64,000 nt of DNA from assembly GCF_000730385.1 (NCBI RefSeq), contig NZ_CP008849.1, positions 1,798,001 to 1,862,000 of the forward strand. The letters are read 5' to 3'. This DNA comes from Alteromonas australica (GTDB taxonomy: Bacteria > Pseudomonadota > Gammaproteobacteria > Enterobacterales > Alteromonadaceae). Position numbers and translations under genes: made by a program. Below the pieces are notes generated by a model. That model was not told where the DNA came from, did not search any database, and worked only from the letters and a program-made list of their open reading frames with translations. Each line of letters starts with the position of its first letter. Within the stretch, counting starts at the first letter, position 1. Positions 37,095-44,928 of this stretch are shown here, piece after piece.

Positions 37095-38879
37095 TTAGTT
37101 AGCGGCATTTAGGCTACGTATGGCGTGAGCCAGTGATGCACCGGTTACTATTTTAAAGTTTTGTTTTTCACTGGGCATAATGTTTCTGCCATCCTGAACC
37201 ACGAATATTCCCTCACTAAATTCGCCACCAAAGTTATAATTAGAGGTCGCTAAGCCATCGGTTTCCGATGCGCCATCAATGCTTTTTTCTCGATTCGCGG
37301 CAACTTCAATCATGCCAATCAACGAAAAGGTGTGATCGGTGGAATAGACAGCGTATTGATTGTTTCCTTGGCTGGATGCAATCAAATAGCGCACACCATC
37401 CACATCAAACAAACTTAACCCTTCAACATCACTTTCTACGGGCGCAGTGATGGTGATGGCAAGCTGTGGGCTGGCCTGTGTTTGATTTACATCTAGTGTC
37501 CATACACCTGTGCTTTCTTCCCCAAGGTATGCCACCCCCTTTTGTGTATCAACCACACAGCCTTCTGGTTGCGAGGGCAAGGTGAAGGCGTGCACCATGC
37601 TTGCATCAATGTTACCGCTATCAGGGTTCAAACTAAGCTGATAACGCAAATATTCGCCACTGGTACTGTTCACCAATACATCAATATTGCCGTTGTGGTT
37701 AAACGCACAGAGGCCGTATATGTCTGAAAGTGGTGTGGGTATATCTGACAATAAAGCCAATTCGCCGCTGCCTTGTGCCACAGATAAAACAGACAGGCTA
37801 TTGTGGGTTCTATTACTCGCAATGGCGAGCGCGTTAATGGGCGTACCAGTAGGCGTTACGCCCGCTGACGATATGGCGACGACTTCCACATTATTCACCT
37901 TACCAATGGGGTGGCTAGCCATGCGCTTTCCTTGCAGGCTATACGTGTTTAGTGCGCCTTTTTTGTCGGTGCCAATAATCAGGCTTTGCGCTGGGGACTG
38001 ACTGTTATACCAAATAGCGGGGTCGTCAGCCGCGTCGCCATAGTTATCCACGGGCGTGGTTTCGTACACGGCGAGTAATGGTATCGCTGTAGATTGCGAA
38101 GACGCTGCTGGGGCATCACAGGCGCTAAGTTTATCGGTAAGGCTTGCCGCATAAACCGCGCCCGTTTCGTCATCGTTAACATACAGCATGGGCACTGGGG
38201 TATCGGGCGAATCTGGTGATGAAAAACGGACTAATTCAGGAGCAATGTCCTTATCAAAAGAAAAGTAATGACGGGCACATTGGGTTTGCAGCCACACACC
38301 GCTGTGCGCTGGGCTTACCCACGCCACTAACGGGCCAGTAGCGTGCGAATAGCCTGTTGCCACCCCTTCTACTGGGGTGTCAGGCTGATAGAATTGCAAT
38401 GATTTCGATACTTCATGTTCTGGGTGCAATGGCATGGCCCAAAGACCCGAAAATTCATCGGCAAGGAATAAGGTGGCGCTTTTTAGCTGCGTGTTTTCTG
38501 CTTCCGTTATCGCACAGCTTTTTATGCCAGGGCCGATGGCGAAAGAACGCAATAGAGTGGGGGTATTGCCCCGCCATTCGTAGTGGTGCAGCATGTTTTC
38601 GGCATCAACATTAATCATGTGATAATAGGCGCCGATTTTTCCTGCACAAAGCGCTTCAACGCCCTTGCTAAACAGTGTGTCTACATGTGAAGGTGACGCT
38701 GAACGTATGTCGCTAGGCAGCGGGTATTCCGCCAGCTCATGTTCAACGGCTTGCAGCGCAAGTGGGGGCGTTGCGTTTTCTGTGTTGGTGGCGCAGGCAC
38801 TGCAACCGAGTGCAACGAAAAGGGATAAAGCCCAACGAAGGGGAGTAGGAAGAAGCGTGGGTATGGATAGCGCTGTCAT
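37095..38879 (-). CDS. Beta-propeller phytase (3-phytase), two-domain, lipoprotein-like
   Basis: A 594-residue exported protein. A signal with a lipobox-like end VALGC (Cys 26), then Ser at +2, suggests outer-membrane anchoring by Lol rules. Residues about 270-590 are a typical Ca-dependent beta-propeller phytase: DAADDPAIW (about 280-288), GTDKKGALNTYSLQGK, NNVEV and EGCVVDTQKGVAYLGEESTGVW. Residues about 45-265 look like a second, degenerate propeller without the DDPAIW motif, as in two-domain phytases where the first domain aids catalysis. It acts on phytate to release phosphate. The start is 2 nt after the phosphatase stop. Confidence 0.88.
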   Translation of the reverse strand: MTALSIPTLLPTPLRWALSLFVALGCSACATNTENATPPLALQAVEHELAEYPLPSDIRSASPSHVDTLFSKGVEALCAGKIGAYYHMINVDAENMLHHYEWRGNTPTLLRSFAIGPGIKSCAITEAENTQLKSATLFLADEFSGLWAMPLHPEHEVSKSLQFYQPDTPVEGVATGYSHATGPLVAWVSPAHSGVWLQTQCARHYFSFDKDIAPELVRFSSPDSPDTPVPMLYVNDDETGAVYAASLTDKLSACDAPAASSQSTAIPLLAVYETTPVDNYGDAADDPAIWYNSQSPAQSLIIGTDKKGALNTYSLQGKRMASHPIGKVNNVEVVAISSAGVTPTGTPINALAIASNRTHNSLSVLSVAQGSGELALLSDIPTPLSDIYGLCAFNHNGNIDVLVNSTSGEYLRYQLSLNPDSGNIDASMVHAFTLPSQPEGCVVDTQKGVAYLGEESTGVWTLDVNQTQASPQLAITITAPVESDVEGLSLFDVDGVRYLIASSQGNNQYAVYSTDHTFSLIGMIEVAANREKSIDGASETDGLATSNYNFGGEFSEGIFVVQDGRNIMPSEKQNFKIVTGASLAHAIRSLNAAN

Positions 38880-38881
38880 TA

Positions 38882-39844
38882 TTATTTCTCTAATTTCTTG
38901 ATGTGGTGGGAATAGATAAGTTGGCCGTTGTGGTCAATAAAGCGAAAGGTTAATAACGCATTATTAAGGCTTACGGCAACGAAGCCACCGGTAGATTTTG
39001 CAAATTGGGTAAAGTCGTATTGCCCCACAGGGCGCACTTCAGAGCCGCCGCCAGAGACAATATGCACCAGTTCGCTGCCCGCAATTTGATTATGTTGTAA
39101 ATCGTGCTCATGCCCTGCGATATAGGCATTCACCTGATATTTTTCAAAAATAGGTTCAAGCACGTCTTTAATGGCGTCCGTTTTTCCGTAGCGCTTACCG
39201 CTGGAATAAAGAGGATGGTGCCCTATAACAATTTTCCATGTGGCCTGGCTGTTAGCCAATTTGTCGTTAATCCACGCCAATTGTTCTTCATGCCCCTGTG
39301 AATAGGCGTTGCGATATTTTTCTTCAAACGCATAGTCAGGGTTTAGCGGGCTGGTGTCGATAAACAGCAACTGAACCTGTTGCTGGTTGTCCAATGTGAT
39401 GTACTTTTCATAATACTGCGAAGGCATTTGCCAGCGACGGCTAACCTGGCTGTAATCGATTTGCGCTTGCCAATTTCCTCGATAATCATGGTTGCCTAGC
39501 ACTGGGTACCAGTCAATAAACAAATGTGGATAGTGATAGATGTTTTCAAAGGAGGTTATCCAATAGGGGTCGTGTATTGATGCAACACCATTGTCGTAGA
39601 AATTGTCGCCCGTGGTCACAATAAACTCGGCATCCAACTGATAACTGGCGATATCTAACCATTTCGCCACCTCTTTTTGATAAAAATGGCCGTTTCTGCC
39701 CCAATCGCCCAGTACCAGAAAGGAAACCCCTTGGGCTTCTGTGGGTACGCCTTTAATAGCATGTTGTTTGTAATAGTCTAATGAAGTGGTTTGCGCTGAA
39801 CATAGTGAACAGGCCAATAACCAACCTAGTAAAAATAGTCGCAT
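38882..39844 (-). CDS. Purple-acid-type metallophosphatase (TRAP-like), secreted
   Basis: A 320-residue phosphatase with a signal peptide (MRLFLLGWLLACSLCSAQ). All five metal-ligand blocks are present in order: LGDWG (about 43), TGDNFYDNG (about 75-83), LGNHDYRG (about 114-121), IGHHPLYSSG (about 206-215) and GHEHDLQH (about 243-250). This is the tartrate-resistant acid phosphatase type with a Tyr in GDNFY. It likely removes phosphate from organic monoesters outside the cytoplasm. I start at ATG 39844 because the signal begins there; an upstream start at 39886 adds a non-signal stretch. It sits between the receptor and the phytase. Confidence 0.9.
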   Translation of the reverse strand: MRLFLLGWLLACSLCSAQTTSLDYYKQHAIKGVPTEAQGVSFLVLGDWGRNGHFYQKEVAKWLDIASYQLDAEFIVTTGDNFYDNGVASIHDPYWITSFENIYHYPHLFIDWYPVLGNHDYRGNWQAQIDYSQVSRRWQMPSQYYEKYITLDNQQQVQLLFIDTSPLNPDYAFEEKYRNAYSQGHEEQLAWINDKLANSQATWKIVIGHHPLYSSGKRYGKTDAIKDVLEPIFEKYQVNAYIAGHEHDLQHNQIAGSELVHIVSGGGSEVRPVGQYDFTQFAKSTGGFVAVSLNNALLTFRFIDHNGQLIYSHHIKKLEK

Positions 39845-39868
39845 GAAGTTGTCTCTGTTGTATCGATA

Positions 39869-39888
39869 GGGTGCGCTCACGCGCACCC
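39869..39888. repeat. GC-rich intercistronic hairpin
   Basis: Perfect 8-bp stem GGGTGCGC/GCGCACCC with a TCAC loop, 25 nt after the receptor stop on the operon strand, no T-run. It may stabilise the receptor mRNA end or lower downstream expression. Confidence 0.6.
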
Positions 39889-39913
39889 GCTTAGCTTGGT
39901 ATAGGGCAAATAA

Positions 39914-42619
39914 TTAGCGTAGCTGCCACGTAAAGCCAACTTGGTAAGTGCGGCCATATTCTTCATATTGCGCATTTTTGTTGCGCGTATCGAAGTAGTT
40001 GTAGAAAGGTTCATCGGTGAGGTTAACGGCATTGAAGTACAATTGCATGTCGTCGTTGATAAAGTACTTAGCCATGAAGTCTACCTGGGTGTGATCATCT
40101 TCAAAGCGCAGCATATCGCCGTCAATTTCTTCAAAGTTTTCGCTCTTATAGGTCATGGCTAAGCGTAAACTAAAGGCGTTAGCTTCGTAGCCGAACGTGA
40201 GGTTACCCACCCGATCTGACTGGTTCGGCAATTGGGTTTCGTAGGTTTCACCTTCCAGATAAGTGGTGGCTTCTGAGTCGGTAAAGGTGGCATTGGCGGC
40301 CACTAAGAAACCGTTATTAAATGCCTTCACCCACGATAGCTCTAAGCCGTGTAAGGTGGCGGTGTCACCATTAATAGCTTGTATTACCTCGTCGTAACCT
40401 TCCCAGCCTTCTGTGCCCGCTACATCGGCAAATACAACAAAGTTGTCGATATCTTTGTAGAAGTAACCTGCTGATAATACGCCAATGTCGCCTGGGTAGT
40501 ATTCCAATGCAATGTCGATGTTCTGTGCTTCATACGGATTTAGCTCAGGATTACCCACTTCAGCTTCGCGCTCAGTAACAAATTCGCCATCATCTTCTTC
40601 GGTTTTACTTTCAATGATTTGAAAGGCCGCCACATCTTCGAATTTAGGGCGAGAAATGGTTTGTGTATAGGCGCCTCTAAGTTGAAGCTTTTCAGAAAAG
40701 CTGTAACGCACGTTGATGCTTGGCAGCCAATGATCGTAATCTTTGTCAGAAGCCCAAGGGGTGTTAACCACTTCTTCAACATCAGTTTCTTCATTTTCGA
40801 TTAGCTCTACACGCATTCCCTCGGTGGAGAAATCTGTGCTTTCATAGCGTACACCTGCCACAATGTGCCAGTTGTTAATATCCACACTGCCCATGACGTA
40901 GGCGGCAAAAATATCTTCTTGGTTAACATAGGTTGCGCCATTAGATTCAATTTCTGAATCGAGTTCAGCTAACTCTAGGTTACTGCGGTTAGTGTTAAAG
41001 AAATCTCGCAGTCCAGTACGATCTAAACTTGGGCCAAAGTCACCTAGGCTGTAGTCTGGCGACGCACCCGCAAAATCAGCGGGGGCAATATCGTCAAAAT
41101 CACCATCATAAATGAAGATTTGGCTATCTCTGTCTTTTTCTCTGGTGCGATACTTAGTCCCCATTTTTAACTCACCTTTATAGTCACCTAAGGTGATAGG
41201 GCGAGTTAAATCAAGTTTGAAGCTGGTTTCCGTATCTTTTGTGTAGTTATCTTCAAACGCGATTTCATCCAGTTCATAGGTAGACAAATCCATGGCGTCA
41301 GCATCTTGGGTGACTTGTGGGATCATGGTTTCCAAGTTACTTTCAATGCTGTCGTTTTCGGTGACGAAATCGTAATAGAGCGCATTAGGTTCATCTTCAT
41401 CCGACATTGCATAGCCAACTTGCCAATCTGCCTGCCACGTGTCGAGTTGATGCTCACCGCCTAAGGCTACAGTAAATATACTTTGGCTTTCGTATCTGTC
41501 TTTGCTTGAACGAACAATTTCTGAGTCTTCACCGTCGAAGGTAAAGGCATTCGCCATACGGTACTCATCGTCTGAAAACTCACTGTACAAAGTGCGCAAG
41601 AAGTATTGGTTATTAAAATCGGGACGGTAATCAAAGTTTACCGCTGCACCCAAACGTTCGCGGGTAATAGAGTAATGACGTTGTTCAACTTCATCATCGC
41701 CATTGCTTTCTATGTTGTCAGACCCAAACTCACGGTCGAAGTAGGACAGGGCCGCGGCCACGCCAAAGTCGGGGGTGATTTTTTGCGTAAACGTGCCAGA
41801 AATTTTAGGGCTAGTTTCGTCGCGCAGGTCATTTTGACTGGCTTGCACGGTCACGCTGGCGGTGTCTTGCTGCTTATCAAATGCGCTAACGCTCTTTACA
41901 GACACAGAGCCGCCAATGGCATCACCGTCCATATCTGGCGTGACGGATTTAGACACTTCTAGCGTTTGAATGAGTTCTGAAGGAATAACGTCTAGCGCCA
42001 CAGAACGCACGCCAGATTCTGGTGATGGAATGTTTAACCCGTTAATTACCACATTATTCAGGTTAGGGTCGATACCGCGAATACCAACAAAGCGTCCTTC
42101 ACCTTGATCTCGTTCTATGGTGAGGCCAGGCAAACGTTGGAGGGACTCTGCAGCATTTTGATCGGGGAATTGACCAATGGCGTCAGCAGAAACCACATTT
42201 GAAATTCTATTCGACACACGTTGCTGGTTGATTGCGCTGGCTTGACTACTACGTTGGCCCAGCACCAGTAGCTCTTCTAACGTATCGTCTTCACCTAATA
42301 CGACAACCGGCGTAATGGTTTGGTCATCAGAAACCGTAATAGGAATACGCTTGGTTTGCTCACCAAGGTAACTCACTTCAAGGGTATAGTTGCCCGCAGG
42401 GACAGAAGGAAAACGGAATGAACCGTCGCGACGAGACTCTGTCACCAAATTTAATTCTTTGATTTTAATTTTTGCGCCCACGTAAACCCGCGCTTCGGCG
42501 CTGTCATTAATTTGCCCGGCAATAGCGCCATCCCCAGCAAGGGCTTGCTGAGAAATAGACATGCCTAACGCAGCGATACAAGCAATCGTTAACGGTTTAA
42601 GACGATTATTCATTTTCAT
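39914..42619 (-). CDS. TonB-dependent outer-membrane receptor of the phytase operon
   Basis: A 901-residue outer-membrane receptor. A signal peptide (about 1-28, ending QQALAGD) is followed by a carboxypeptidase-like regulatory domain (about 30-110), a TonB-box-like TLEELLVLG (about 113-121), the plug domain (about 130-250, with GRFVGIRGIDPNLNNVVING and DAIGGSVSVKS) and a 22-strand type barrel ending in RTYQVGFTWQLR. It belongs to the large marine/Caulobacter type of receptor. Its place ahead of two phosphatases and behind a Pho box suggests uptake of phytate or another organic phosphate; the substrate is inferred. The ribosome-binding site is weak. Confidence 0.92.
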   Translation of the reverse strand: MKMNNRLKPLTIACIAALGMSISQQALAGDGAIAGQINDSAEARVYVGAKIKIKELNLVTESRRDGSFRFPSVPAGNYTLEVSYLGEQTKRIPITVSDDQTITPVVVLGEDDTLEELLVLGQRSSQASAINQQRVSNRISNVVSADAIGQFPDQNAAESLQRLPGLTIERDQGEGRFVGIRGIDPNLNNVVINGLNIPSPESGVRSVALDVIPSELIQTLEVSKSVTPDMDGDAIGGSVSVKSVSAFDKQQDTASVTVQASQNDLRDETSPKISGTFTQKITPDFGVAAALSYFDREFGSDNIESNGDDEVEQRHYSITRERLGAAVNFDYRPDFNNQYFLRTLYSEFSDDEYRMANAFTFDGEDSEIVRSSKDRYESQSIFTVALGGEHQLDTWQADWQVGYAMSDEDEPNALYYDFVTENDSIESNLETMIPQVTQDADAMDLSTYELDEIAFEDNYTKDTETSFKLDLTRPITLGDYKGELKMGTKYRTREKDRDSQIFIYDGDFDDIAPADFAGASPDYSLGDFGPSLDRTGLRDFFNTNRSNLELAELDSEIESNGATYVNQEDIFAAYVMGSVDINNWHIVAGVRYESTDFSTEGMRVELIENEETDVEEVVNTPWASDKDYDHWLPSINVRYSFSEKLQLRGAYTQTISRPKFEDVAAFQIIESKTEEDDGEFVTEREAEVGNPELNPYEAQNIDIALEYYPGDIGVLSAGYFYKDIDNFVVFADVAGTEGWEGYDEVIQAINGDTATLHGLELSWVKAFNNGFLVAANATFTDSEATTYLEGETYETQLPNQSDRVGNLTFGYEANAFSLRLAMTYKSENFEEIDGDMLRFEDDHTQVDFMAKYFINDDMQLYFNAVNLTDEPFYNYFDTRNKNAQYEEYGRTYQVGFTWQLR

Positions 42620-42661
42620 TATTTATCCATTTTCTAAGTATGAAGAGTGCGATGCACGGCT

Positions 42662-42694
42662 AAAGTAGAAAGCGCATGTGACAATTCTGTGACG
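42662..42694 (-). promoter_or_regulatory. Pho box and -10 ahead of the phytase operon
   Basis: On the minus strand CGTCACAGAATTGTCACA (42694-42677) has two GTCA repeats 11 nt apart, the spacing of the PhoB box. Nine bases later comes TACTTT (42667-42662), a fair -10. The box would replace the -35, as in PhoB-activated promoters. The receptor ATG is 58 nt from the box. Confidence 0.65.
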
Positions 42695-42918
42695 TAGGGG
42701 AGATAAAAAACCAAGGAATGATGGATTTTAGCCTTAGATAAAAAACAGTGAGCTAAAATGACCCGTTATTAAGTTTATGAATTTAAATGAAATAATTGGA
42801 TTTTATCGTAGCTTTTCCTTTCGCTGACATCCGCTTGTCATATTCGTGAGCCAAAGTGACCCTCGACAATACCTGTGAAAGTGGGATATTTCACAGAAAA
42901 TTTAACCTTGAGTTTTAC

Positions 42919-43830
42919 ATGTTCAAATTACGTAATCACACCCAGTTTGGCCACCATAAAGGGTGGTTAGTATTCACCGTCGCCGTGTTATCTCTGGCAC
43001 TGGTGTTAAGTCTTAATGCGGGTAGCCCGAAGCTATTTGCCGAAATTTCATGGCTAGACATACTCGGGGAAGGCAGCATTGTTTTACTGACGTTGGCGTG
43101 GATCTTATCTGCGTTGGCGAGCCGGCCACCAGGCAAAGTGACGCGCTATATTGTGATTGGCCTGGGGTGTATTTTATTTTCGGCCAGCCTCGATTTACTC
43201 GATGAATTTCTGCGTTATCCCCCTGCGTCCCATTGGCTCAGTATGATTGAATCTTTTCCTGCTGTAGTTGGAATGTTAGTGATGACCGGGGCCTTGTATT
43301 TATGGCACCACGAACAGCGGGCGATTAATATTCAGTTGCGACGAAGAGAGTGGGATTATCGCGATCATGGTGAAATAGACCCCATTACGCAGCTTTATCG
43401 CGGGGAGTATTGGCAAGCCCGCGCGGCAGCGTTTCAGGAAAGTGGGGGGAACGGTTATGTTGCCATTATAGATATCAATGATTTTTCCTACTTTAACGAG
43501 CGCTATGGGCAAGCTGAAGGTGACCGATATCTGCATGAAGTGGCGCAATTACTTATTATGAATTTACGGCAGCAAGATTTGGCCTGTCGGTATGCAGGGG
43601 ACAGATTCGCGCTTTTATTGCCCGACGTATGTGAAACCCAAGCCTATAATATTGTAAAACAAATTTGCATTAGCATTGAGCATGTCGCCTTTAGACATCA
43701 AGCAAGTGCAGAGGCGATTTATACCAGTGCCCGCGCCGAAGTGGCTCAGCTTACGCCAGTATCCCATTTACCCAACATTCTTAGAGGTATGTTGGGTAAG
43801 TTAGAGAAAGGCCAGAGGACTGCTGCCTAA
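42919..43830 (+). CDS. Membrane protein with degenerate GGDEF domain
   Basis: A 303-residue protein with about four hydrophobic segments (residues about 15-35, 45-68, 75-97 and 112-130) and a C-terminal GGDEF-like domain (about 150-290). The domain opening reads DPITQLYRGEY, lacking the usual Asn-Arg, and the signature reads AGDRF. The RxxD site (RQQD) is kept five residues before. Cyclase activity is doubtful; c-di-GMP binding at the RxxD site is possible. The start ATG 42919 fits the first membrane segment better than GTG 42856. Its stop overlaps the AraC start as TAATG, so the two are translationally coupled. Confidence 0.8.
   Translation: MFKLRNHTQFGHHKGWLVFTVAVLSLALVLSLNAGSPKLFAEISWLDILGEGSIVLLTLAWILSALASRPPGKVTRYIVIGLGCILFSASLDLLDEFLRYPPASHWLSMIESFPAVVGMLVMTGALYLWHHEQRAINIQLRRREWDYRDHGEIDPITQLYRGEYWQARAAAFQESGGNGYVAIIDINDFSYFNERYGQAEGDRYLHEVAQLLIMNLRQQDLACRYAGDRFALLLPDVCETQAYNIVKQICISIEHVAFRHQASAEAIYTSARAEVAQLTPVSHLPNILRGMLGKLEKGQRTAA
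43768..43799. repeat. Perfect 11-bp inverted repeat at the end of the GGDEF gene
   Basis: TTACCCAACAT and its exact complement around a 10-nt loop, 31 nt before the AraC start codon. It can form a strong mRNA hairpin before the coupled start or serve as a DNA operator. Confidence 0.65.
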
Positions 43831-44861
43831 TGGCACTGACGTCGCCACCGTTGCCAGTTAGCAAACACGATAAGGTGATCCCCGGTTATCACTTTGTGTG
43901 CGCCGTGCTAGCTATTGCTGAACCTCGGGGCGTGTCTGTGCATAAGTTATTGAGAGGCACAGGGATATTTGACGATGCGATAACCCCTAATTTGCGGGTA
44001 AGTGGTAAACAACTTATCGCCTTAATAGGCAATGTACAAAGCTATTGTAAAGCGAAAGACGCCAGCTTTCTTATTGGCAAGCATTTGGCCAATGCCTTGT
44101 TAAACCATGAATTTTCGTCCATCAAAGACGCGGGCAGCCTAACTCAGGTGATACGACTGGTCACCACACAGCGTTGGCTGTGTTTACCGTTAGTGTCTTT
44201 TGCACGCTATGAAGTGAATGAGAATAGTCTGTGGGTAGCAAGGGATGCCATGGGGTGCAGCAAAATTTGGCCATTTGTAATGCAAATTAGCCTATCCATG
44301 TTAGTGGCATTTGCGAAAGCGAGCAGTAAAACCCGCCTGCCGTTTCATTTTGGCATGACGGCGTCTCGGCCACGTAATATTGAAGATTTTGAAACCTATT
44401 TAGGTTTGCGATTAAATTTTAATGCCCCTTTTATGTCGTTGATGCTGCCTAAAGGAAGTGTGCTGGCCCCCTTTGAACGCGGGAATGTGGGTGGGGAAGC
44501 GCAGCATGGCTCTCTCGTTGAGCCTGAAATTGGCACCCATACCAGCAGTGACGCTACACTGAGTATACTCGATAAGGTGAGATTACTTACTGAGCATAAT
44601 TTGCACGCCAGCTTGCCCGATGCGGCCGCCGAGTTTTCAATGAGTGCTGCCACCTTTAAGCGCAAACTAAAAGAGCACGAATACAGTTATCGTGCGCTTA
44701 CAGAAGAGGTAAGGCGAGAGCAGGCAATCGTATTGTTGGCAATGAAAAAGCTTAACAATGAACAAAGTGCCTCTGAAATGGCATTTTCCGATTTGCCTAA
44801 TTTTAGGCGGGCGGTTAAGCGACTGACGGGCCATACGCCAAGTGAACTAAGGGCGCTATAA
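43830..44861 (+). CDS. AraC-family transcriptional regulator
   Basis: A 343-residue regulator. The N-terminal part (about 15-205) fits the arabinose-binding-like domain of the OruR/ArgR-type AraC group (GVSVHKLLRGTGI, then VRLVTTQRWLC-like core). The C-terminal DNA-binding domain (about 245-343) has two helix-turn-helix units: LPDAAAEFSMSAATFKRKLKEHEYSYRAL and ASEMAFSDLPNFRRAVKRLTGHTPSEL. Its start overlaps the stop of the GGDEF gene by one base. Downstream, the NhaC gene starts 67 nt later and may be a target or operon partner. The effector is unknown. Confidence 0.88.
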   Translation: MALTSPPLPVSKHDKVIPGYHFVCAVLAIAEPRGVSVHKLLRGTGIFDDAITPNLRVSGKQLIALIGNVQSYCKAKDASFLIGKHLANALLNHEFSSIKDAGSLTQVIRLVTTQRWLCLPLVSFARYEVNENSLWVARDAMGCSKIWPFVMQISLSMLVAFAKASSKTRLPFHFGMTASRPRNIEDFETYLGLRLNFNAPFMSLMLPKGSVLAPFERGNVGGEAQHGSLVEPEIGTHTSSDATLSILDKVRLLTEHNLHASLPDAAAEFSMSAATFKRKLKEHEYSYRALTEEVRREQAIVLLAMKKLNNEQSASEMAFSDLPNFRRAVKRLTGHTPSELRAL

Positions 44862-44928
44862 TTACTTTGCTTTAGCCAAAAAACCTTTTATCCTCTTAGG
44901 CTTATTTTGCAAACCATAAATTACCTAA

